In this document: positions 40,847 to 53,082 of the stretch, piece by piece
Layout: every line of letters starts with the position of its first letter
Position numbering within the stretch: the first letter of the stretch is position 1
Source: Neoarius graeffei
Lineage: Eukaryota > Chordata > Actinopteri > Siluriformes > Ariidae
Direction of reading: 5' to 3'
NCBI RefSeq assembly: GCF_027579695.1
Contig: NC_083587.1
Span: forward strand, 7,814,001-7,878,000
Length of the DNA: 64,000 bases
Notes under the pieces: generated by a model
What the model saw: only the letters and a program-made list of their open reading frames with translations
Told to the model about the DNA's origin: nothing
Databases searched by the model: none
Made by a program: the position numbers and the translations under genes

Positions 40847-41312
40847 GTCTGCTACAGTAGTTGAATGTGAATATTTTACAAGCCATACTCATTTATAATC
40901 ACAGGCCTTCCGTTTCATCCCCTGACATGTTTACTTAAATCAAAGTTAAAGCAATTCCTAAAGTGACGAAGTTAATAGGCTTAAGTTAAAGACATTACGT
41001 TTAAATGATAAAGATGGAAAAGAAATTGGACAGTGGTGTTTCCTTATTGTTTATTAAAACTTTTTTTTTCCACAACAATGCAACACTTGTCACATACTAT
41101 TTGTGAATATATATGCATATATACACGCATATGTGCATATATACACACCACACCTTTCTTTTTTCTCATTTTTCCTTCTTATGAATCTAAGTTATTTGTA
41201 AAAGACTTTTACATTGTAAAAGACTTTTACATTCTAAAAAAACACTTGAAATGAACTCTGAAGTAAACTAATTTCAAAAAACATTACCAAAAAAGCACAC
41301 ACCCCAAAAAAG

Positions 41313-42933
41313 TTATTGTTGCTCACATACATTCTGCAGCATCTGCTTGAATAAAGCATTGGTGGTTTTGATTTGCTCCATTTCTTCTTGACGATGCTGT
41401 GCTGCCTCACATTCCTTAAAGCAGGTGATGACCCGTGTGACAGTCTCCTCCCCACGCTTCCTTTTCCGTGCAAAAGGTGGGCGTGAGGTTGAAGTCCCCT
41501 CAGAATCGGAGGACTGGGCTGTGGGAGAAGACAACTCGCCTTCCTCATTAGATGAGTCATGCTGCATCAAGGGTTGCTTCATTGGCTTGATGGCTTCAGG
41601 CCGCCTAACAGTGATGCCCTTCGATGTGCCAACAACAGGGAAATCAATGTCATGTTGTCCCCCCAGGAGTTCCCCCATTTCTTTGTAAAACTGGAATTTA
41701 GTTGGGCCTTTCCCTGTGGATGTTATCTACAGCCTTCTTGTAGCCATCTTCAAGGGTGGTCCACTTCCTAGCTACCCTGTCGACATCGAACTGCATTTGG
41801 AACTGGTTTTTGAGCTTCTCCGAAGTTTCCTGCCAGAAGGACCGCTTCTTCCCCCTTGCCATCTTGATTCTTTTGTTCAGCTCAGTTAGATTGCCAGGCA
41901 GTTTGGCTTCATCCTTTAGGAGATGTTCCCTCATTACATCTATGAGGTACAGGGTGTGCTCTCTGGAGAACACCTGGTTCACGGGCAGCTCTGCAGCAAT
42001 GTTCTCTAGAATAGGACAGACAGACAGAGATCATAAACGGGTCAATGACATTTTTTTAGTAGCAGACGTCAGGCAGTACAACCACAGCTAATGCCCATAA
42101 GTTCATTAATAATTGGTAATTAATGTACAAGCAATGAATGTGCTTCTTAGCCATTGCAGTAAAAACAAAATAATCATGTAATCTATACAATAGTGGCATT
42201 AGCTGTGGTTGCACTATCCTGACTTCTGCTACTACAAAAACGTCAATGACCCAAACAAGAAAATGTAATTCCAAGGAATTATGAGTGCATGATGTGGGCT
42301 TTGAAATGTATGGCTGCATTATAATATTGGTTGTTAGGTACACGTAGATGGTGATGGAACTGGGATGGCTTGATTGAGGATACTTTAATGTTGTGTGGCT
42401 GCTGCAACTCTTGTATCTCTGCATGTTATAATTTCACTGCATGTTTTACTTTGTAATTCTATGCATGTGACAAATAAAACTCCTTGTACAGTTGTGAGAA
42501 CGGGCAATCACCTGTTGTAGACCTGCGGGGTACAATCTGCAGAGCAGTGGTGAAGTCAGCATCCACATACAATGTGTGTTCCCCTTCCCGTTGGTAGAGG
42601 GTTTGCGACACTGGTTGGGTCATCCCCTCGTCCCAGAACACCGTGTCGTCGCTGGCGTAAACTACAGACAAAAAACTTTCACTTGAGTAAATTCCATAAC
42701 AGTTCATACAAGGACGCGGACTAGCAATCGTTAGCAATAGCGTCTGCTCTGGATAGGTAAAAACAAACCATAACACATTTTTAAAGGAAACGGATTTCTA
42801 ACGTATTATATTACACTTGTTAATGACGCAACATTGCATAGACAACAAAAACTACCCACTAACACTAGTAAAAAAAAAACTTTAATAGCATACAATGCTT
42901 ACCATTCAAATGTCTTGTACCGCTCGCCGCCAT
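41313..42933 (-). pseudogene. Harbinger Myb/SANT-like accessory gene, three exons, one frameshift
   Basis: Exon 1 42903-42933 (ATG at 42933, MAASGTRHLN; donor AATG|GTAAGC), exon 2 42512-42661 (acceptor TTTTTTGTCTGTAG; donor ACAG|GTGATT; acidic), exon 3 from 42005 (acceptor CCTATTCTAG) to a stop at 41313. Phases agree at both joins. Exon 3 encodes a trihelix/Myb-type DNA-binding domain (LIDVMREHLL through VARKWTTLEDGYKKA). Near 41720 the frame is lost: one frame ends at 41698, while the continuing sequence (GPTKFQFYKEMGELLGG, Ser-rich region, KRKRG nuclear signal, Glu/Gln coiled tail) is in another. Without that shift the protein would be about 290 residues. Partner of the convergent transposase. 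Confidence 0.8.
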
Positions 42934-43091
42934 GTTGAAAAGGTTAAAGTTCATCTCATCTCGGCAACTCGTGTATCAATTTTCTACGAGTTGCCCAGTG
43001 GAAAATACCACAAGAGGGGGCATTCATGTGCACTTTCCATGTCGGCGTTTGGTATTTACCATAATTCCCATAGCACATGAACGCACCATTA

Positions 43092-43700
43092 GTTTAGAAC
43101 TGGTTTTCTGTTCATTTATGTTCAGTAACATATTGACCAGAGTGATTAAAAAAGGTTAAAACTGCCTGGTTTATAATTAATCATTGAACAATGGACTTTT
43201 GTTAATCACTTTATTTTTTTGTTTGTATGGTTAAAGGTTTTTCACATTCTTCTGCTTCTACTTTTCTAATGAAAATCAAAACACAAGACGAGTGGAATCC
43301 TGAGTCCGAGTCCTTCCCTCTCAAGTGTGGGAAACCCATGATGCTCATACTTGACAGTGCCTGTTAATATATTATATATTAATGATTATTGGTTAATCAT
43401 AATTAAACAGTGAAGAAAAGCCAATAATACATAACTCATTAATTGGCTAATTTTAACTCAGTACTGCAGTCAATATAACCAACGTATTGGGTTGAAACAA
43501 GAACCCAACCAGGATGTAAATTTAACCTAATGGTCTTGTTCAAGTAACCCGACATTTCGGTTAAATCTTTAACGCAGCTTGACGGGTTAAATGCATAACA
43601 GCGTTGTGTCGGTACAGTATTTACTCAGTGGCTGCAGTAAAACTAGGGTTTTTATTTATTTATTTAGTACAGGTCACTCAGAAATGCTACTGCCTTGTCT
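43092..43700. other. AT-rich intergenic DNA
   Basis: Between two transposons. AT-rich, with GGGTTGAAACAAGAACCCAACC at 43489-43510, an imperfect inverted repeat seen in fish MITEs. No gene recognised. Confidence 0.35.
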
Positions 43701-43701
43701 A

Positions 43702-45016
43702 AGGCCCACTTTACACGGGGACGGTATAAAACAAAAACGCAAAAGTCCGTTTTCGTTCTCACTTTTTTCCGCGTCTATACGACTGTTTTCAAGGAGGAAA
43801 TCTGCGTCTATACGGTGACGCATAAATGTCTCCGCTATGTCTGCACGCATGCGCAACGTCTTCTGTCTTGTCTGATCTGCACATCTGCGCTGCTGTTCTG
43901 TCAAGTTATCCTACCAAGCCTACTACGCATGCGCGAAATCCAGGAGGGTAGGAAAATTCAACAGTAGTTTTGTCCCACTGATCAGCTGGGCTGATAGAAA
44001 ATCGGTGAGAATTTCACGCATTTGCCGATTTTTATGTTTTGTGCGTATTGGTCGAGTCTTTGGCCGAGTCAAATAATTTGTAATGACTTGTTTTGAATAA
44101 TAAAACGGTCTGTATGAGAACTTGCTAGGAAAACTTTACAGAACACCGGTCCGGCTGAGGTACTGTAGTGCTCGAGGGAGGAGCAGGAGCAAACCGAAAC
44201 TTTTAATCTGCCTTTATTAAGTAACACTCACTCTTGTTTCGGTGAAGAAGAGAAAAGGCAGTGTCCAACTCAGCAAAATAAATCCGTTCGGCTGCTAGTT
44301 TTGTTTTCAGTCTCGGGTTTATTTTTATTTTTTTTGTTTATTTAGTAAACCAATGTATATACATGATATAATAAATACAATATGGAAAATATACACTGGA
44401 TAACGCAAGAAAGTTTAAAACTTATTTCCATTGCGGTCCATATGAATGATGACATGATGGCGGGTAAATACTAATTATACATTAATCACATATAATTATC
44501 ACATATACATATTAAATTAATTAATACTGAGTATGTATGAAAATTTATTTTTAAAAAAATGGTTTTACGAGCGGCTTGAATAGGCGGCACACGCGTGCGT
44601 GTGTGTGTAACTTGGCCACACCAAACTGAGGGGAGCTCCAGCCGGGCGGGTGAGCAGGAAAACACATCTACTGCATTAAAACACAGAGCAGCTTGAAGGT
44701 CCGTTAGATCGATGTAATCAGACATGCTCTTACTTTTTTACTTACTTTCTTACTTCCCGGGCTGGCATGTGCAGTATATGACATATGTATGACGTAAACG
44801 CGTACCCGACGTGAGCAGATCCGAGCAGAGTTTCGCGTATTGGGTAGTTTAGACGGATATGCAACGGGGGCTGTTTTTAACTTATCCACTCTAGAAGGCG
44901 TTTTCAATTTTATCCGTTTTTCAGCCTCGGAAACGCCGTCCTCGTGTAAACGAAAGGCACTTCTGATAAAATATTTAGTCGTTTTTACCCGACAGCGTCC
45001 TCGTGTAAACGGGCCC
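43702..45016. mobile_element. Non-autonomous DNA transposon with GGCCC ends
   Basis: The left end GGCCCACTTTACACGGGGAC and the right end, reversed, GGGCCCGTTTACACGAGGAC enclose about 1.3 kb with CpG-rich subterminal regions and no transposase. The flanking triplets differ (TAA and TCA), so a Harbinger-type duplication is only suggested. Confidence 0.55.
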
Positions 45017-46456
45017 TCAGTTACAAGCTGGTGTATCTGTATCAAAGACAAAATATTACCCTTTATTTATTTTGGGACATTTTTCTCATTTTATTTTAGT
45101 GTTTGTCACAAGGGACATTTATATCAAAATATTAAGTTATTTTTATGCAGTAATAGGTCAATTAAATAAATAATTGGAGGAAGATTAAAAAATGAATAAA
45201 ATAATTATTTCTGGGTTATTTTTGGCAGTGCTTCGTGTTCTGTGTGGATCTTGACTACCATCGTATGGACAAGTTTAAGAAGTGCACATCACTCAATGTT
45301 TTACCGTGTGTGTGTGACTCACGAATCAGAATTGAGTTTATTGCCAAGTTGCTTCTCACGTACAAGGAATTTGCTTTGGTGGTTGGTGCTTGAACGGTTA
45401 AGATAAAAATAATTTAAAAATAGACAAAATAGTTATAATGTCAATAAACATGCCACTAATTTATCTAAGTTACCAGCAGCACAGAAAGGAATGCAATAAC
45501 AAATATCAGACCTTACTTTATCAGCTCTCACAAATGCAACATTTAATACAGAATCTATAAAGTTCTAAATTTGCTGCATTTTCACCAACACTAACCTCAT
45601 TCTTAAACTCCAAGTTTCATTTACAGGGAAGTCTTATTCATCTCACTAGTCGGGCAAAATAAACCAACATGCAGAACATCAAACCCATCTGTCAAAATAA
45701 AGCCAGCACTCTAATGAACACACTCAGCACTGTCTACTCCCAGGCCTTTTCTTCTCTATAAACACAATGCTCACAGTAAATGGGGGTTTAAGGCCCATCA
45801 TCTTCCCAATCTGGGTTACAGTAAATGTATATACATCGACACTGTTTTGACCAGATTGATGTATTTATTTAGTTTTGTGATTATTTTGATTATTTTTGAT
45901 CTAACTACTTAATGTATTACATGTCTACAATATTCTTCAATTCACACTCCAGTGTTGATCAAACTGCCATGCAGTACAGTGGGTTGAACACAGGCATTAA
46001 TACACAAGGGTGATAAATAAACCCACGCTCTTCACATCTCTCATGAATGGGATGGGAGCGGCATGCATCCATATCCTATAGTACAATTATTGGATCATTT
46101 CATTATTTCAACCAATTTATTGACTGAAAATGCAGCGAGTCAAGTTTCCAAATGTGGCCACATGAGGGAAACCAACAGCCATCCAGTACAACATCAGTTA
46201 TTATTAAATACGTTTTCGAACAGGCAGCAAGCCTAGCACTGATACCCCCCCCCCCCCCCCCCCCCAGCTATTTCCTACAGATTTATTGCTGAAACGCTGT
46301 GACTTTAATCAACAAAGGGAACATGCACTTCCTAAACTTTGCCACATGATGGCAGTCAAGAGCCACGCAGAACACAGCGCTGTCTAACACACCCATTATT
46401 ATTTACATTATTCATCAATCTTAGCATTTCTCCTAGTATTTCCCTACTTAATTTGT
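45017..46456. other. Unassigned DNA with a C21 run
   Basis: 45330-45400 carries AATTGAGTTTATTGCCAAG and TACAAGGAATTTG, resembling the 3' end of a fish LINE in reverse. A run of 21 C residues occupies 46245-46265. No gene recognised. Confidence 0.4.
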
Positions 46457-46464
46457 GTTTCTAC

Positions 46465-48677
46465 CAGGCCTGGAATTTCGTCATTTTAGGGGCAAGGCCA
46501 CTTGGCCTTTTGTGCTGTCAATTTTTTGAGGGCACGAAGGCCATAAAATAAAACAATGATTTTAAGTTCACGTCTATAATGAATTTAATTTGAGGACTAA
46601 TGACTCTCCTGAGGAAGACTGGAGTCTCAGTTGAAACTACCAAGCAGGTAAAGAAACGTCTCTTACACTATTGTCTGAAGATAAGAAAATATTGAACACA
46701 TCTAAACTTATCAATCCATCACTCACTTCAAAAATTGTAAGACTTATTAAACTATATCATCCCATAATTTTTGTTCAATTGACAATGTGCAAGAGCATCT
46801 TCAGACTGTACTACTACGCAGATTTTTGATTAATCAAAATTGAGCCTGGAGTACATCAAAATGTTTGACTGTAAATGGAACATATACTAGCATGCAGGCT
46901 ACTGATTAACCCATAAGAGCCCAGACCGATTTCTCAATCAAGGAAAATTATTGAGGAAATAAAATGAACTAAATAGATGACAAAACATTTCTGACCTTTT
47001 ATTTTTAAAATAGCACTTTCATGTCTCAAGATCTGAAATATTAAATTGCAAATTTGCAGAACACTGCAACACTATTACACTGTTAACCCGAAAGTTCATT
47101 CTATGCAAACAGTTTGAGTAAATACCACTTTTAAAGATTAGTTTTATTGCATTGCTTAAACAGTATGAGTATATGAGACAGTCATTGGGTGTACTCATTT
47201 TTGTAATTTAAACAAACTTAAACTATCATGTTTTACCTCAGGCCACAGTGCTGCCCTGTTGTGATTGGCTCAAAACTCAAGACAAGTCTGTGCTTGTTCG
47301 TTGACGGCTACAGAGGAAGTTACGCCATTTTCTAATTTACACAGAGCAATTTAAGGTCTTTGCACTTTTGACAGCAAGCTAATTAGCATTTGTTACCGGC
47401 TACAGTCGGTACTCGGCATGTTAAAGGAACAGTCCACCGTACTTCCATAATGAAATATGCTCTTATCTGAATTGAGACGAGCTGCTCCGTACCTATCCGA
47501 GCTTTGCGCGACCTCCCAGTCAGTCAGACGCAGTCAGACACGCTGTCACTCCTGTTAGCAATGTAGCTAGGCTCAGTATGGCCAATGGTATTTTTTGGGG
47601 CTGTAGTTAGATGCGACCAAACTCTTCCGCATTTTTCCTGTTTACATAGATTTATATGACCAGTGATATGAAACAAGTTCAGTTACACAAATTGAAACGT
47701 AGCGATTTTCTATGCTATGGAAAGTCCGCACTATAATGACAGGCGTACTAACACCTTCTGTGCGCTTCGGCAGCGCATTGATATGGGGCTCAGATATCAA
47801 TGCGCTGCTGAAGTGCGCAGAAGGTGTTAGTACGCCTGTCATTATAGTGCGGACTTTCCATAGCATAGAAAATCGCTACGTTTCAATTTGTGTAACTGAA
47901 CTTGTTTCATATCACTGGTCATATAAATCTATGTAAACAGGAAAAACGCGGAAGAGTTTGGTCGCATCTAACTACAGCCCCAAAAAATACCATTGGCCAT
48001 ACTGAGCCTAGCTACATTGCTAACAGGAGTGACAGCGCGTCTGACTGCGTCTGACTGACTGGGAGGTCGCGCAAAGCTCGGATAGGTACGGAGCAGCTCG
48101 TCTCAATTCAGATAAGAGCATATTTCATAATGGAAGTACGGTGGACTGTTCCTTTAAAAGTGGGTCAACTTTGTAACGACATAACGTTACTGTACAAGCA
48201 ATGCTTATTTAACAGTAACAAACTTAAGCCCTATATGTTGAAATTCCTATCTTATTCGTTCGTTAATTTATCACACAGTCTTACCTCAGTCAACTTCTTC
48301 CCTCCTTCTGTGAAAATTCAACATCTCAGATGCGGACATGAGTGGGCGGGGATGCGTTTGATTAAGTCTCCTGGTTGGCTGGTGATAGATTGGTGTCATT
48401 ATAGCACGTCGGAGCGGTTCATGCCAGGCTCGAGTCCAATCCACCACTGATGAGTTGCCCAAAAAAAATCCAGAATGTCATCAAAAGACGTATTTTTTTT
48501 TTCTCAATAGACGCAGGTGATGTTAAAGCCTATTGGCAGTCATGAGGCAGAGTACAAAACTGCAAAACCACAGGGCATCAAGGCCACTGTGGCCTTACGG
48601 CAGATATTTTTTTCCAAGGGCACAAGGCCAAATTGAGAGGCCATGGCCCTCGTGGCCCTCGTGAAATTCCTGCCCTG
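46465..48677. mobile_element. hAT element carrying a nested foldback element
   Basis: Perfect 8-bp duplication GTTTCTAC at 46457-46464 and 48678-48685. Ends CAGGCCTGGAATTTCGT and, reversed, CAGGGCAGGAATTTCAC. Without the nested hairpin it is about 1.48 kb. No transposase is readable, so it is non-autonomous. Confidence 0.9.
47425..48153. mobile_element. TTAA-flanked 729-bp near-perfect hairpin (Kolobok-like foldback)
   Basis: Flanked by TTAA (47421-47424, 48154-48157). The ends begin AGGAACAGTCCACCGTACTT on both strands and the inverted arms run about 360 bases each to a loop of about 9 bases at 47784-47793. I find only a handful of arm mismatches, several at CpG sites. TTAA targets are used by piggyBac and Kolobok; the AGG terminus fits Kolobok better. 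The two mirror open frames at 47642-47936 simply reflect the symmetry. Confidence 0.9.
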
Positions 48678-48685
48678 GTTTCTAC

Positions 48686-50546
48686 ATTTCTCAGTATATA
48701 GATGTTAAACCGGATTTGTCCTCAGGAGCGAGCTACAACTAGTAGCCGAAGGTCCAAAGGAATTTAATTGTTTCTTCATAAGCATCATTTTCATTTTTCC
48801 AAAACTTTCCGCAATATTCTCGCTGTTCCTAACAAGATAGTCTTTTGGAGATGTTCTATTTTAATACTTATGCCGATCTTTTTAATCCATTGACCTAACT
48901 TATTTGGTTCATTCTATAATTAGGGGTACATCTCATGTCCACAGGTTGTATTTATCAATTTTACGAAATATTCACTTCAAAAAATTATCAATTTTACATT
49001 GGTACACATTCTTTTTTAATTTAATACAAAATGTCAGCAAGTCCCATTGTTTATTTTGCAGACATTGCATACACTACATTGGAATTTTTTTTTGTGCTGT
49101 CCGATTTGTTAAAGGTCAAGGTTTGCTCTCCAAATTAACAGTAGGATGCATGTTTTTGTATATTATTTCCATCATTTTTTGTTGAAAGTAACCATTAAAA
49201 CATGATAAAGGTGTTTTTAAATCTATTTGACTCACTACTATATATTCAATTATTCACTTTGCGTGTGTCCGAGAAATCTCTGTCAACTGTGTTAGCCATT
49301 GGCAAAACCCCTTTAACTCAGCAATGGTTTGCTCCAAAGTCACCTGTTCAACAGCACGTGATGTCACTTCCTTCAGTGGAGGAAATTTTAACTTCAGTGT
49401 GGTCCGTCTTTTCTCCTCCTCCTCAATATTTCATCAATATTATTGTCTGCACATAGAGTGGATTAATTGCTCATCAACTGTGTTTTCAACATGTTCATGT
49501 GCACTTGATTTCGATATTATATTTACAACACTGTAGAGAAAGATTGTTTAAACAGACGTTGATCAAGGTCATGAGGTGACATGTTAGCACCTAGCGGCTA
49601 GCACAAGGGCCTAAAATGAAAGAAATGTCAACTGTGTTACCCATCAAGTGTCAGTGGAGTGGAAGAACATGTCTGCTTTGGCACAATCAGCTCATCAAAA
49701 GAAAAGGGCCCTGCAGCCATATGGACCCATCTATCCCCAATACTTGACGTGGTCAAGGCTTCTTCTCCCAATGTGACTGTGGTACACAGTCAGTTTTTCA
49801 CAGTTTACTTAGTTTCTTTTAACTGCTATTTATTTTACTACACAAACTATGTTCAGAACACTCGTGTTTTTTCTGCTTGTTTGGGGACTTCTGTTCGTGC
49901 TCACATTGGGGCAGCTGGCGTATAGCCATGGGGCTATCGTTTACACCAGGGAACTGCTGCTATTACTCAGTAACACCGCATACTCTTGCATGCACAAAAA
50001 AAAAAAACGCACACCAACATCTGGCTCATAGACACTCCTGCTCTGCAGCTCAGCATTTAATCCACTGTTTGTTTTGGGGTTTTTTTGTGGCTACTGCCTC
50101 ATAAAGGCGAAGCGAGGCAGTAGCCACTATGTCATCGTGTTGTAAGAATGAGTGTAACAATAGTGAAACTTCGTAACCAATCAGCACTTATTCTGATCAA
50201 GTTCAATTACCCGTTCTACTTCTTGATAAACTTCAGAACCAGAAACGGAATAAGAGAAACCTCATTATAACTTCGTAGTGTCGTAAGATAATTGGCAGAT
50301 AAAAAGATAAACGAAATTCACCTCGTGGTTCACCAAGGCTACTGATTCGATATCGAGTAAGTGGTGTTCATTTTAAGAAAATTTACCTTTTTGATTAACA
50401 CGGCTTTTGTTTGGTCCTTCTGAAAGGTTAAATGAAAGGTTTTGTACATTCTTTTTTTGAGCTTTTTGGCAGATAGATTGAGAAGGTGATATCAAACTTC
50501 TGCTATTTGCATAAATTTTTTAATTGTATTTTTTTTATTTCAGAGT
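48686..50546. other. AT-rich intergenic DNA with a 14-bp hairpin
   Basis: GTGGCTACTGCCTC at 50087-50100 pairs perfectly with 50114-50127 around a 13-base loop. Several AT-rich open frames show no family features. No gene or transposon named. Confidence 0.4.
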
Positions 50547-50554
50547 CTTTACAC

Positions 50555-51784
50555 TAGGGATCGACCGATATGTTTTTTTCAGGGCCGATACCGATACCGA
50601 TTATTATGGAATTGGGATGCCGATAACCGATATGTGCAACCGATAAATGTAAACATTATAATTCACATGAAATTAAACATAGCACACACTGACAAAGACC
50701 TTCATATCCATGAAATGTATGTTTAATTGTAAAATTGAACATTAAATTTTGTGCAGGGAGATGCCAGCAGCATTTGTACAATAAAGTCAAACATTAGTTA
50801 GAATAAAATGAGAAATAAAATAATAATAAAATAAATATTCACCAATAAAAAAATAAAATCACTCCCTACTATATTACAGCTCACCATTTTCAGTGGAAAA
50901 TAAATGAAAATACACTCTGGATTCTTTTCCACTAAGAACTAAGTAAGACTTACCAACTTCAAGTAGTTTTTAAATAACAAACCAAGTGTAGGGAGCTGCC
51001 TGCAGCATTTTTTAAAAAGTAAAATCAAACATACAGTAAAGTAGGCTATCACTCCCTATTAGGAGCGGCGGCTCCTTTAAGAGTATATCGCTTTCCGAAT
51101 CAGAAGCGCTAGCGAGGAGAATCACTTGCGCAAGAATTATAAATACTAGTCACACCTGGCTTGTTTAAATGTTCAAACAGCGCTTTATAAAGTTGCCTTG
51201 ACCACCTCTCTGAATGGCTGTCATTCTACTGTTCGAGTAGAACTACTGACACATTCACAACGTTTCCAGATGGGGATTTAAAAATGACTGTAGCCTACGT
51301 TATGCTGTTTCAGCGAGACTAGTTGGTTGTAGGCTAATTCAAGTGCTTCCTTCCGTAAGCTAAGTTTGCCTGGCTACACAGATGCAAATGGACAATTTTA
51401 ATGAGTAGTAGATGAAGAATGTAAACATATGATGATGTTGTGCTTTTGCAACTTGTGTGTTTGTGACTTATTGCGGCAAAAGCAGCGTGTCCTTACCTTG
51501 ATACGGGCGCCTTGAAACAGTTCAGAGTGTTTAGCTACACGTGTCGATTGGCTATATCTCTTGTGCCAAACAAATCAGATGTTGTGGTGGGCGGGACCGT
51601 GTTCTTGAACTCAGAGAGGTGAGTGCAGGAAAGGACGTGCAGTGACAGTCGCGTTAGGAACGAAATGGCTGCAAAAAGGCATGTTATCGGCATATCGGTG
51701 GAAATTATGGCCGATACCGATAACCCTAAAAATGCAGAATATCGGCCCGATATATCGGCCAGGCCGATTATCGGTCGACCCCTA
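50555..51784. mobile_element. hAT-type non-autonomous element
   Basis: 1230 bp with a perfect 8-bp duplication CTTTACAC (50547-50554, 51785-51792). Ends TAGGGATCGACCGATA and, reversed, TAGGGGTCGACCGATA; subterminal regions are dense in CCGATA/TATCGG repeats. No transposase. Confidence 0.9.
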
Positions 51785-51792
51785 CTTTACAC

Positions 51793-52425
51793 TCCACTTT
51801 TTAAACAAAATGTGCTCATTAGTTCTAAATAATGCTTTGAAGACAATTCATGAACAAGTGCTTTCGTACTATTTTGAAAATAGATCTAGTTCACAGCACT
51901 GTATTTAGAACAAAATGCACTAAACAAAATTGGTAACCAAAACACTCCAAGCCCTGATGCTGCTCACATTTTGGTGATGCTTGCAAGAGATGAGGCGAGT
52001 AGAATTGATAACATGTACCGTATATATGCTATATTTACTGTATGGACATGGGATCAGAAAACTATTTTATTTGTAAGCAGTAGCCACATGGACCTATAGG
52101 GTACCTATTTTTTTTTCTTCCCCATTACCGTTTGCGATGTGTTTCCTTGTCGAAACACATCGCAATGAGTCATGTTATTGGTTGCATTTGAAGCAGGAAA
52201 TTTTACATCCAATCACAATAACGATGTTAACAAATAAATCAGACAGTGCACAGAAATTTTAGTGAAATCCCCAGAGTTGTGGTCTTGACCAGTCTTGAGA
52301 TAAAATCTCGAGTCCTCCATGTCTGAGACCAAGACAAGATTGAGTAAAAATGTGGTCAATTCCGAGACATGACCGAAACCTTCAAAAAGTGGTCTTGAGA
52401 TCAGTCTCGAGTTCTACAACACTAG
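51793..52425. other. Hairpin and a probable element end
   Basis: GCGATGTGTTTC at 52134-52145 pairs perfectly with 52152-52163. From 52269 to 52425 GTGGTCTTGA and TCTCGAGT repeats ending CTCGAGTTCTACAACACTA look like one end of a fish DNA transposon; the other end was not found. Confidence 0.4.
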
Positions 52426-52866
52426 ATTAAACCATAGGTTCATAAAATGTTTCTAAATATTCGGTGTTGCATTTATATTTTTGTTCACTGGAGAAACAGG
52501 AAGTTCTTTGAAACTGTTTCCATCTCTCCTGGTAATTGTAGAACATTGTGTAACCAACAGATGACAGCAGATGGAGTTGGGGAGAGAAAATAGATTGAAT
52601 ATAAGATCAAGTCCCTCTTTAAATGAATGAGGAGAGAAACATAGCATGACTGCACTTTCAGTGGCCACTGGGATAGAAAACAACTGTGTGCTTGCATTAG
52701 TGCAACAACACGATTGGTTTAATATGATTCCCAGTTCGGTAAGAAGATTGGTTTTTGGGGACAGGGGAAAAAATACCTGAAGGTTTTTCAGGTTCTTGGT
52801 TGTTCCAAAAGTCACAGACAGAGCAGCTCAACGTTTATTCACTTCTCAGTCCAAGAAATCAAGCAC

Positions 52867-52939
52867 TGTTTTTGCCTGGTCTTGAACCAGGATCCTTTTG
52901 CATGTGAGACAAATGTGATAACCACGACACTACAGCAAG
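52867..52939 (-). tRNA. tRNA-Val(CAC)-like pseudogene
   Basis: 73 bases aligning end to end with vertebrate tRNA-Val. D-arm GTAGTGTCGTGGTTATCA, anticodon CAC in TCTCACAT, T-arm CCTGG-TTCAAGA-CCAGG. The acceptor stem is mismatched (CTTGCTG against CAAAAAC). Confidence 0.65.
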
Positions 52940-53010
52940 CATGCCAAGTTGCTGTTACCTGGGCCACAACACTGGAAGCAATCCCACTTAAGCACTTGTT
53001 CCCAGTGTAG

Positions 53011-53082
53011 GTGTTGGCTGGATTGTGGTTAGCATAGCCGCTTTCTAAGTGGGTGACCTGGGTTCGATTCCTAGCCAAGGCA
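53011..53082 (+). tRNA. tRNA-Gly-derived pseudogene with anticodon TCT
   Basis: 72 bases resembling tRNA-Gly(TCC): GTGTTGGCTGG, GTGGTTAGCATAG, T-arm CCTGGGTTCGATTCCTAG and CCAAGGCA end. The anticodon position reads TCT rather than TCC, which would decode Arg codons if expressed. One acceptor pair is lost. Probably a pseudogene. Confidence 0.6.

Larger units (their letters stand above)
38892..43088. mobile_element. PIF/Harbinger transposon with transposase and Myb-like genes
   Basis: About 4.2 kb. Terminal repeats share TTCATGTGCT (left CCCTGCATTCATGTGCTCTG; right, reversed, TGGTGCGTTCATGTGCTATG) and are flanked by TTA (38889-38891 and 43089-43091), the preferred Harbinger target. Two genes converge: a DDE transposase on plus and a Myb/SANT-like gene on minus, the standard pair of this superfamily. 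The transposase looks intact; the Myb-like gene has a frameshift. Confidence 0.88.

Noticed and set aside
47642..47936. Two nearly identical 74-codon proteins on opposite strands
   Set aside because: They are the two arms of the hairpin element read in mirror image, not genes.
49202..50104. Clustered open frames of 60-90 codons
   Set aside because: AT-driven, hydrophobic by composition, with no splice context or recognisable domain.
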